Shown: positions 6,880 through 12,308 of the stretch, piece after piece
Layout: each line of letters opens with the position of its first letter
How positions within the stretch are numbered: position 1 is the stretch's first letter
Assembly (NCBI GenBank): GCA_029264655.1
Contig: JARHZY010000164.1
Span: 1-12,308 of the forward strand
Direction: 5' to 3'
Origin: Helicobacter sp.
GTDB lineage: Bacteria > Campylobacterota > Campylobacteria > Campylobacterales > Helicobacteraceae
Length of the DNA: 12,308 nt
Program-made: the position numbers and the translations under genes
The notes under the pieces: generated by a model
The model's database searches: none
What the model was told of the DNA's origin: nothing
The model's input: only the letters and a program-made list of their open reading frames with translations

Positions 6880-7677
6880 TTAGTTATTTTCTTTTGCTTC
6901 TGATAAAAGTAATGCATATGCTTCAGAAATTTTTCTTAAATCCTGCCCACCATGTTCATTGTAAGGACGACTTAGATTTTTAGGATCAAGCACATTTTGT
7001 CTTTTTTGTGCAAAAAATTCATTGTATTTAGAATCAAGTTCTGCCCTTGTAAAGCCTTCTTGTAATGCAAAGAGTTGCAATGCCTCTTCTTTTGTGAGTG
7101 GTGTATATTGTTCATTAAGGGCTTTAAAGTTATCATAAAGATTGTTAAAATCAGCATTATCAATCTCTAAAATTGCAGCAACATTAATAATAGCATCTTC
7201 TTCTTCATGAGAAAAATTCCCATCAGCATAGGCTAATGCAAACATAAATTCAATAACCTTAACTCTTTTTTTGTATTGCCCTATTGTTTCATTTGCAAAG
7301 AGTTCTGCTAACTCTTGTATATCTTCATCACGCGATTCTGTATAGATTTCTAAGAAAAGCTCTTGTGGTTGGTCGGCATCATGTGCCATATCTTCTATAA
7401 TGCCTTTTACAAGCTTTTCCTCCAATATGCAACTTTGCATATCAGTAAAGCTCAATTTACCTAAAATTCTTACAATGATACCATATTCAGTAAGTTTCAA
7501 TTTTTCTTTTGGCGTGAGTATGGGACGTTCGGCTATTATTTCTATTGCAAGGTCTTGCTTTTGCGATTGCAACATATCTTTATCAGTGGGCACAATTGGA
7601 TTACTTAGATAATCTTGAAAGGTTTTGTAAAGGTAAAAAATAATACCAGCAGCTATTAAAAACAATATTAATTCCAT
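6880..7677 (-). CDS. DjlA-like membrane-anchored TerB protein with degenerate J-domain
   Basis: The 265-residue protein starts with one membrane helix (about 2-18) and a cytoplasmic remainder. Residues about 55-185 are helical and acidic and resemble a TerB-like domain; its second half has the typical FALAYADGNFSHEEEDAI (146-163). The C-terminal 70 residues have the helix pattern of a J-domain (TKEEALQLFAL, ELDSKYNEFFAQKRQNV, LRKISEAYALLL). The HPD motif needed to stimulate DnaK is absent; the corresponding loop reads VLDPKNL. This order matches DjlA, a membrane J-protein, and resembles a DnaJ-like protein I recall from Campylobacter. It starts 21 bases after the upstream gene and has an AAGGAAA site, so it is in an operon with it. 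Chaperone activity is doubtful without HPD. Confidence 0.65.
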   Translation of the reverse strand: MELILFLIAAGIIFYLYKTFQDYLSNPIVPTDKDMLQSQKQDLAIEIIAERPILTPKEKLKLTEYGIIVRILGKLSFTDMQSCILEEKLVKGIIEDMAHDADQPQELFLEIYTESRDEDIQELAELFANETIGQYKKRVKVIEFMFALAYADGNFSHEEEDAIINVAAILEIDNADFNNLYDNFKALNEQYTPLTKEEALQLFALQEGFTRAELDSKYNEFFAQKRQNVLDPKNLSRPYNEHGGQDLRKISEAYALLLSEAKENN

Positions 7678-7698
7678 TTATTTCCTTTATGTGATAAT

Positions 7699-8007
7699 TT
7701 AGAGTTTTAATTTCTTTTTTAACTCTTGCTTACGCATTTCTTCGGCTTCAAGTGCCTGTTTTTTAAGCATTTTTCGTTCTTCGTGTTGCTTTTGGGCTAT
7801 AATACGCTTTTTTTCCCTTGCCTCTTGAATCTTAAGGCGGTATTCATCTCGTTCCTTAGGATCTTGATAACTAATTGGTTTAATGAACGAAGCTAATAAT
7901 ACCATGCCTGCTAAAATGCCTGCTATAGGTGCTTGGTCTGGTCCATTCAAATGATACCATGCCATACCAACAAAACAAGCGAAAATAATTTTTAAAATAA
8001 CAACCAT
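7699..8007 (-). CDS. Small membrane protein with charged coiled-coil tail, unknown function
   Basis: This 102-residue protein has two hydrophobic helices (about 3-20 and 26-43) joined by a short loop (NGPDQAP). The tail from about 50 to 102 is extremely rich in Lys, Glu, Arg and Gln, reads as a continuous coiled coil, and ends KKKLKL. Both ends probably face the cytoplasm. I do not recognise the family. An AGGAG site lies about 11 bases upstream of the ATG at 8007, somewhat far. It follows the HdrB-like gene by 30 bases and precedes the DjlA-like gene by 21 bases, so it is inside the operon and may work with its membrane-anchored neighbour; that link is inference only. Confidence 0.65.
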   Translation of the reverse strand: MVVILKIIFACFVGMAWYHLNGPDQAPIAGILAGMVLLASFIKPISYQDPKERDEYRLKIQEAREKKRIIAQKQHEERKMLKKQALEAEEMRKQELKKKLKL

Positions 8008-8037
8008 ATCTTAGCAATCTCCTAATGAGTTGGTGTT

Positions 8038-8940
8038 TTAAGAAGCCTTGTTGTTATGCCGCACAAAATATGGGTTTATCTTGTGTAATGCAAAACCTGC
8101 TTCATCTGCTTTATCAAAACATGTTAGCAATATCTGTGCCATATTTAGAGTTGGGATGCTAATAGTATCGCGTTTGCAGTATTTCGTGCATAATACTTGC
8201 TTATTATCAAATATATCAAATGTGGAATGAGCAAATACACATAGAAAATCAACCCCCAAATCAATACCCCCATATAAAAGCTCACCACTTTTTGCATATG
8301 CTTTTTCAATGTCAATAGCTGCAAGATGTGTATAGGATTGCAAACTTATTGGTGTTTCAAGATATTGCAAGCCAAGAAGTTTGCATAATTGCGGTATGTG
8401 CTTATATTCATTACGCATATTGCAGTCAGCATGCCTACCCCCATAAAATGCACATGTGCTAAATCCGCTACTTGCAGTATTTGGTGAAATAGCAGGCATA
8501 TAGTTTGTAGTTTTACTAAAGCTATGTTTTATAGATTGTTTTAGTATATCTATATAATCAATTAATATTGCTGGAAAATAGGCAATATGGTTTTGTAACA
8601 TGTCAATATCAAGCATAATATTTTGGTGTTGCAATTCAGCAATAATAAATGCTCTTAATGATTGGTTATTGCGTAATAAATCAAGAGTAAAAACAAGATT
8701 TGCATACGAATCTTCTTCTATTGCAAGCAATTTTTTACCTTCAAAGCTAGCAAGCATTATATTATAAACATTAGCAAATAGAAATGGCTCTAATGCACCT
8801 ATTCTACCAAAATACCCACCATGTGCTTTAAAACTTTTTTGGTTATCTAGTATGGTATATGGAATCTGCAAATGCGTTAAAACATTTTGTGTTGCAATGC
8901 TAAATGGGCTATCTTTTAAACAATCATATAGAAGATACAT
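8038..8940 (-). CDS. HdrB/SdhE-like (CCG-fold) protein with most cluster cysteines lost
   Basis: This 300-residue protein has no signal peptide or membrane helix. Its layout follows heterodisulfide reductase subunit B and the SdhE/MfrE subunit of E-type succinate/fumarate reductases, which carry two CCG cysteine-rich domains. An N-terminal Cys7 sits where these proteins have their first cysteine (YDCLKDS). The place of the first CCG reads AHGG (39-42), and the following CxxC region reads IEEDSYANL (74-82). In the second half, CAFYGGRHADC (163-173) precedes LCKLLGLQYLETP, and the CxxC place reads LCVFAHSTFDIF (233-244). Further cysteines are at 186, 251, 255 and 274. I associate it with the Campylobacterota 'HdrB C-terminal domain' family. 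It is 11 bases behind its DUF5644-like partner and almost certainly co-translated. The cysteine alignment is by eye; activity is unknown. Confidence 0.6.
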   Translation of the reverse strand: MYLLYDCLKDSPFSIATQNVLTHLQIPYTILDNQKSFKAHGGYFGRIGALEPFLFANVYNIMLASFEGKKLLAIEEDSYANLVFTLDLLRNNQSLRAFIIAELQHQNIMLDIDMLQNHIAYFPAILIDYIDILKQSIKHSFSKTTNYMPAISPNTASSGFSTCAFYGGRHADCNMRNEYKHIPQLCKLLGLQYLETPISLQSYTHLAAIDIEKAYAKSGELLYGGIDLGVDFLCVFAHSTFDIFDNKQVLCTKYCKRDTISIPTLNMAQILLTCFDKADEAGFALHKINPYFVRHNNKAS

Positions 8941-8951
8941 TGGTTGAACCT

Positions 8952-9746
8952 TTATTGGTGAGATATTGTGTGTTGTGTGTGTGTTGCATGCAAAATACTT
9001 TGGATAAAGGGGGTAAAGCTTTCTGCAATATTATAATCTGCAATACTATGCTTACATGAGAATTGGTATTGTGCGTTAATGGCTTCACCTAATCTTTGCC
9101 ATTCCTTATGTTTGCATGTTGGTGCAATAAGCATGTTTTGCAATGATTCAATTTGTGTATCTATGGCTCTATTGTGTGGTAGCATAAAATTTGCTGTGCT
9201 TATATGCTCAAAGATACCACCATCTTTATAGGCAATATAGCCTAACAATTTTTCTTTATATAAAGGATAGCGTAAAATAAGCCATTTTATATATAACAAA
9301 AAACCATCACCACAATAAGAGTCATCATAGCAGGGCACAATAAAATTAATCAGCAAATATTTTTTTAATTCTTCTCTTTCACTTGGTGCAATAAAATCCA
9401 TTGTATAGAAAAAATCATTGTATTGTGCAAAAGCAATATCTAAATTTAATAATAAATCTTTTTTTGCGTATCGTTTATTTAATGGTTCAATCTCCCAATA
9501 ACTACCAATCTGTTCTACAATCTCTTTTATACTAAGATTACCAAATACCGCATATCCATTGATTCTGCAATGTATAAATTGCATATCAATACCAAATTCT
9601 TGGTAGCCAAAATATTTTGCATGCACCGCTTGAAAAATATCTTTTAAGGTGTCATGTGTCTTATAATGTATCTCTTGACGCACATAGCCACTTTGAAAAT
9701 CTATTCGCGAATCAAATGAAAATATACTTAAATGCAATTTTCCCAT
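8952..9746 (-). CDS. DUF5644-like protein resembling a cysteine-less SdhB/FrdB ferredoxin domain
   Basis: The 264-residue protein belongs, by my recollection, to the Campylobacterota DUF5644 family. Its first 100 residues follow the N-terminal 2Fe-2S domain of succinate dehydrogenase/fumarate reductase iron-sulfur subunits: LHLSIFSFDSR opening strand, TLKDIFQAVHAKY helix (33-45), INGYAVFGN (62-70), IEPLNKRYAKKDLLLNLD (86-103). The cluster cysteines expected between about 52 and 75 are missing except Cys60. The C-terminal part is helical, with Cys139, Cys145, Cys211 and Cys231, but has no CxxCxxC ferredoxin motif. It starts behind an AGGGAG site, is the first gene of a four-gene run, and is 205 bases downstream of hypB. 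With the next gene it forms a pair reminiscent of MfrB/MfrE. Function is unknown. Confidence 0.6.
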   Translation of the reverse strand: MGKLHLSIFSFDSRIDFQSGYVRQEIHYKTHDTLKDIFQAVHAKYFGYQEFGIDMQFIHCRINGYAVFGNLSIKEIVEQIGSYWEIEPLNKRYAKKDLLLNLDIAFAQYNDFFYTMDFIAPSEREELKKYLLINFIVPCYDDSYCGDGFLLYIKWLILRYPLYKEKLLGYIAYKDGGIFEHISTANFMLPHNRAIDTQIESLQNMLIAPTCKHKEWQRLGEAINAQYQFSCKHSIADYNIAESFTPFIQSILHATHTQHTISHQ

Positions 9747-9951
9747 ATTCTCCCTTTTAATATTGCAATCTGCAATTCTATACTATGTTTTATAACTCGT
9801 TACCATCAAAATACAGAATCTTACCTTTATTTCTTTATTTTTTCAAGAAAAAAGAGTAACTTTAAGACATCTTATGCTTAAAATACACAAATATTACCAC
9901 AAATATATTACATTCTTTGATTAAAGCAATATAATTTTGCGTGGTTTTATA
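9747..9951. promoter_or_regulatory. hypB - DUF5644 intergenic region with probable promoter
   Basis: On the minus strand an AT-rich region carries TATAGA about 30-35 bases upstream of the DUF5644 gene, a fair -10 box. The ribosome binding site is AGGGAG. A 7-bp inverted repeat (TTTTTTC at 9838-9844, GAAAAAA at 9847-9853) lies mid-region and could help end hypB transcription, but it is a simple-sequence palindrome and weak evidence. No hidden gene was seen. Confidence 0.35.
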
Positions 9952-10638
9952 TTAATGAAATATGTGGTTTGACATGTAACCTTTTAGGGCAAATGATTGG
10001 AATCTTTCTTTAAGTTTTTTTAAACTTTCTTTATCATGTTTGCTTATTTCTAGAATCTCTACACCATGACGTAAAGTTGCTAAATCTTGTTTTACCTTGT
10101 TGGTTTGAAATTCAAAATATTCTTTCATTTCTGCTTTTGTGATAAGCACAATATCAGCACATAAAAACATAGAAGGATATTTTAATACTTTATCATCACC
10201 CTCTGGCACGCTAAGTAGCACTACATTGAGATTTGCACCCAAATCATAGCTAGCCGGGCATACAAGATTCCCTACATTTTCGATGAATAAAAAATCGCTT
10301 GATTGGAAGCGAGAATCTTGTGTTAATGTAGGGAGAATATTTGCTATCATATTGGCTTCAAGATGGCATGCTTCACCTGTTGTGATTTGTTTTGCAAGTA
10401 ATCCTATTTTTTCTAATCTGTCTGCATCGCGGTTGGTTTCTAAATCACCTTCAATAACACAGAATCTAAAATCTTCAAATTGCTTTAGAGATTCCAATAA
10501 TGTTGTTTTACCGCTACCCGGGCTACTCATGAGGTTAATGACAAATTTATTGTATTGTGTGTAAAACATGCGAAGTTCTTGTGCTTTTTTATCATTTGCA
10601 CTTAAAACACGTTCTTTTATAGTAACTATTTTTTCCAT
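9952..10638 (-). CDS. hypB: Hydrogenase maturation nickel GTPase HypB
   Basis: HypB delivers nickel to [NiFe]-hydrogenase precursors and, in Helicobacter, also helps urease. The 228-residue protein has the SIMIBI GTPase layout: Walker A SSPGSGKTT (38-46), IEGDLETNRDADR (62-74), the GTPase-domain metal site Cys91-His92 (GEACHLEA) with Cys127 (ENVGNLVCPA), and VPEGDDKVLKYPSMF (144-158). The usual guanine-specificity motif NKxD reads TKAE (167-170). The N-terminus lacks the CxxCGC and His-rich nickel stores of some HypBs, as in Helicobacter pylori. The AAGGAG site sits about 11 bases from the ATG, rather far, directly after a strong hairpin. No hypA, hypC, hypD or hypE is in the window; downstream is the DUF5644 operon. 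Confidence 0.92.
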   Translation of the reverse strand: MEKIVTIKERVLSANDKKAQELRMFYTQYNKFVINLMSSPGSGKTTLLESLKQFEDFRFCVIEGDLETNRDADRLEKIGLLAKQITTGEACHLEANMIANILPTLTQDSRFQSSDFLFIENVGNLVCPASYDLGANLNVVLLSVPEGDDKVLKYPSMFLCADIVLITKAEMKEYFEFQTNKVKQDLATLRHGVEILEISKHDKESLKKLKERFQSFALKGYMSNHIFH

Positions 10639-10657
10639 TTTTGCTAGCTCTCCTTAC

Positions 10658-10688
10658 TTTGGATAAAATCCATAGCATTTTATCCAAA
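10658..10688 (-). promoter_or_regulatory. 31-base perfect hairpin/operator in the hypB leader
   Basis: TTTGGATAAAAT (10658-10669) and ATTTTATCCAAA (10677-10688) are 12-bp perfect complements around a 7-base spacer. The hairpin ends two bases upstream of the hypB AAGGAG ribosome binding site. It lies between divergent genes, so it cannot be a terminator for either. It may be an operator or a structured 5' leader affecting hypB translation or mRNA stability. The arms do not match the NikR or Fur boxes I know from Helicobacter. Confidence 0.55.
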
Positions 10689-10774
10689 AGATTCTAATAG
10701 AAATTATTATGATAAAACTTTTTTATATTTTATTATTCCTAATTTAAAATATTTAGATTTTCTGAAAATAAGGT

Positions 10775-10813
10775 TATAATACGCCATTTAGATTTTACTT
10801 TAAATCATTGGAA
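10775..10813 (+). promoter_or_regulatory. pldA promoter
   Basis: TATAAT at 10775-10780 lies 39-44 bases upstream of the pldA ATG. A modest GGAA ribosome binding site is at 10810-10813. The divergent hypB promoter should lie within about 10695-10735 (CATAAT-like -10 on the minus strand), so both genes are served from this 180-base gap. Confidence 0.5.
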
Positions 10814-10818
10814 ATAAA

Positions 10819-11883
10819 ATGCATATATTTTATCGTTGTTGCTTTTTTTATATGGTGTGGGTAGTGTATGTATGTGGCAGTGAATTACAATGTAAAAAGC
10901 AACAATGTGTTTTGCCTTTTTGGTTTTCTCTTAATAATACTGCAACGCCAATATGCCTACATAATCAAGAGTGCAGCAATCAAGCAATTTTTTCTCATGT
11001 TTATGTTGGTAAGGAGGCACAAGACACACAAAAACAAAGTGTTATGGTGCGTTTAAAAAAACACTTTTTTGATATTGATACATATAAGGAGCGAGCACAA
11101 AATGCAGAAGCAAGTTATACGCATTTTATGCAAGTCTTAGAATATGAGGGCACATATTTTGTCTATACTTATAGCTTACCACCTTTTGGAATATATGGTA
11201 ATAATATTCCCGGTGAGCTTAAATTCCAAATAAGTTTTAAAGTGCCGCTTTGGCGTGGTGCTTTTTGGAGTAAGGGAAGTCTCTTTTTTGCTTATACGCA
11301 AACATCATGGTTTCAACAATTTAACGCTCGCTATTCCAATCCCATGCGTGATACAAATTATAAACCTTCGATTTTTTATGCTTATCCAGCAGATTGGAGT
11401 TTTTTAGGTGGTAAAATCAAAGAATTGCGTATAGGTTATTTGCATTTTAGTAATGGCATAGGTGGTGATGAGTGCAGGCGTCCAGATAAAGACCCATCAG
11501 TTTCTGGAGATTGCCGTTCAAGGAGCATGGGTAATAGAATCATGCTTGAGGGTATTTGGGAGATTGGTGGTTTTGGCATACATATTACTGCATGGCCATA
11601 TATTCCAAGACGTAAAGATAATCTTGATATAGCACAATATATGGGTTATGCTAATGTAAGATTTTATTATAAGTATAAAAAACATTTTGTAGAATTGCAT
11701 GCAGCCCCAATTATTAGTGATTATACACATTATCATGGATCTATACGACTTGGTTATGCTTATGAGGTGAGTAATTTTTTCGCACTCTATGGGCAGTATT
11801 TCTATGGTTATGGCGATAGTCTTTTTGAATATAATATGCCTACACACCGCATTGGTATAGGTATACGTGCTATTGGATTTTAA
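10819..11883 (+). CDS. pldA: Outer membrane phospholipase A (OMPLA)
   Basis: OMPLA is a 12-stranded outer membrane barrel that hydrolyses phospholipids reaching the outer leaflet, calcium-dependent and active as a dimer. The 354-residue precursor opens with a short signal-like segment (MHIFYRCCFFYMVWVVYVCG). The catalytic triad is clear: His209 and Ser211 in RIGYLHFSNG, and Asn239 in RSRSMGNR. Between them lies an insert with Asp and two cysteines (Cys219, Cys232) that may pair in a loop. Barrel strands with aromatic girdles fill the rest, and the chain ends in Phe354, as expected for a barrel recognised by BamA. Residues 21-105 are a Cys-rich N-terminal extension with little similarity that I can place. 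No homopolymer tract capable of slippage was seen, unlike the phase-variable H. pylori gene. The frame is intact. Confidence 0.88.
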   Translation: MHIFYRCCFFYMVWVVYVCGSELQCKKQQCVLPFWFSLNNTATPICLHNQECSNQAIFSHVYVGKEAQDTQKQSVMVRLKKHFFDIDTYKERAQNAEASYTHFMQVLEYEGTYFVYTYSLPPFGIYGNNIPGELKFQISFKVPLWRGAFWSKGSLFFAYTQTSWFQQFNARYSNPMRDTNYKPSIFYAYPADWSFLGGKIKELRIGYLHFSNGIGGDECRRPDKDPSVSGDCRSRSMGNRIMLEGIWEIGGFGIHITAWPYIPRRKDNLDIAQYMGYANVRFYYKYKKHFVELHAAPIISDYTHYHGSIRLGYAYEVSNFFALYGQYFYGYGDSLFEYNMPTHRIGIGIRAIGF

Positions 11884-12308
11884 TGGCTTGCAAGAATTTT
11901 ATTCTAAAAACACAGATTCCAAAGCAATACAAAACAAAGCACTAAAAATCTTCGATGAATTAAAAGAATTTGCAAGTTTTGAGCAAAATACACAATTTTA
12001 ATAAAGGGAAATATACTATCACAACACAAGAGAGCAAAAAGTATCTTATAGAAGATTCTAAGCAAGAAAGCATTTTTATGCTTAAACCAGATATAGTAAT
12101 GAAATATGATAATGAAATATTGATACTTGATACAAAATGGAAGATTCCAAATAATGCAGACAAAAAATGCGGTGTATCACAAGATGATTTATATCAATTA
12201 TGGGCTTATGCAAGTAAGTATAAATTAGATACAGAAATAAAACATTCTTTACAACAAGAGAATAAAGATTTAGATACAGAAACAATAAAAGTATATATCA
12301 TATATCCA
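11861..12308 (+). pseudogene. 5'-truncated, frameshifted McrC-like restriction nuclease gene, runs off window
   Basis: Two frames meet at a T4 run (11996-11999). The first (11861-11998) has no ATG and ends ELKEFASFEQNTQF just before TAA at 11999-12001. Removing one T continues it directly into the second frame (12000-12308), which stays open to the window edge. The second frame has the McrC PD-(D/E)xK nuclease core: FMLKPDIV with Asp at 12090-12092, LILDTKWK with Asp at 12129-12131 and Lys at 12135-12137, then SQDDLYQLWAYASKY. McrC is the nuclease partner of the McrB GTPase in methylated-DNA restriction. The N-terminal part of McrC and mcrB are not upstream, since pldA ends at 11883 and overlaps the first frame. 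A related LlaJI-type nuclease is an alternative. A sequencing error at the T run could explain the shift, but not the missing start. Confidence 0.6.

Noticed and set aside
9838..9853. T6C-AA-GA6 palindrome as a strong hypB terminator
   Set aside because: It is a homopolymer palindrome with a two-base loop and no GC stem, so it cannot be called a terminator with confidence.
11960..12285. Minus-strand 67-codon frames near the right end
   Set aside because: They are shadows of the McrC-like coding sequence on the plus strand, which carries recognisable nuclease motifs.

Overview
This window looks like the edge of an AT-rich Helicobacter (Campylobacterota) contig, probably an enterohepatic-type species. 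The bacterial genes (YciA-like thioesterase, galE, aroC, Mrp, HypB, OMPLA/PldA, a DjlA-like membrane protein and a pair I associate with the Campylobacterota DUF5644/HdrB-C families) read like that group. They have low GC, AAGGA-type ribosome binding sites and TATAAT -10 boxes. Species assignment is inference; no rRNA is present.

Positions 1 to about 740 do not look bacterial. They hold a tRNA-derived carnivore SINE (CAN-SINE, about 121-290, with RNA polymerase III A and B boxes and a CT-rich tail) in AT-rich, CpG-poor DNA with no credible bacterial gene. This is best explained as carnivore host DNA joined to the Helicobacter sequence by assembly or library chimerism. The junction is probably within about 690-780, where CpG reappears.

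From 868 the bacterial part begins. A minus-strand acyl-CoA thioesterase shares an 85-base divergent promoter region with plus-strand galE (UDP-glucose 4-epimerase). Next come a small PAP2-family membrane phosphatase and aroC (chorismate synthase), 18 bases apart and probably co-transcribed, then a hairpin, then mrp (Fe-S cluster carrier ATPase) with its own promoter. Positions 5637-6258 carry no intact gene, only possible scraps of decayed coding sequence.

From 6259 to 10638 everything is on the minus strand. In transcription order: hypB (nickel GTPase for hydrogenase maturation); a pair of proteins resembling the Fe-S subunits of an E-type succinate/fumarate reductase but almost stripped of cluster-binding cysteines; a two-helix membrane protein with a charged coiled-coil tail; a DjlA-like TerB protein with a degenerate J-domain; and a small exported four-cysteine protein. 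The four genes from 9746 to 6880 are spaced 11-30 bases apart and look like one operon. A 31-base perfect hairpin (12-bp arms) lies immediately upstream of the hypB ribosome binding site.

Divergent from hypB is plus-strand pldA (outer membrane phospholipase A, 10819-11883). Directly behind it is the 3' part of an McrC-like restriction nuclease gene with no proper start and an apparent one-base frameshift in a T4 run; it runs off the window. The best candidates for unusual biology are the cysteine-depleted Fe-S-subunit-like pair, the hypB leader hairpin and the broken McrC gene. The most important practical observation is the mammalian DNA at the left end.
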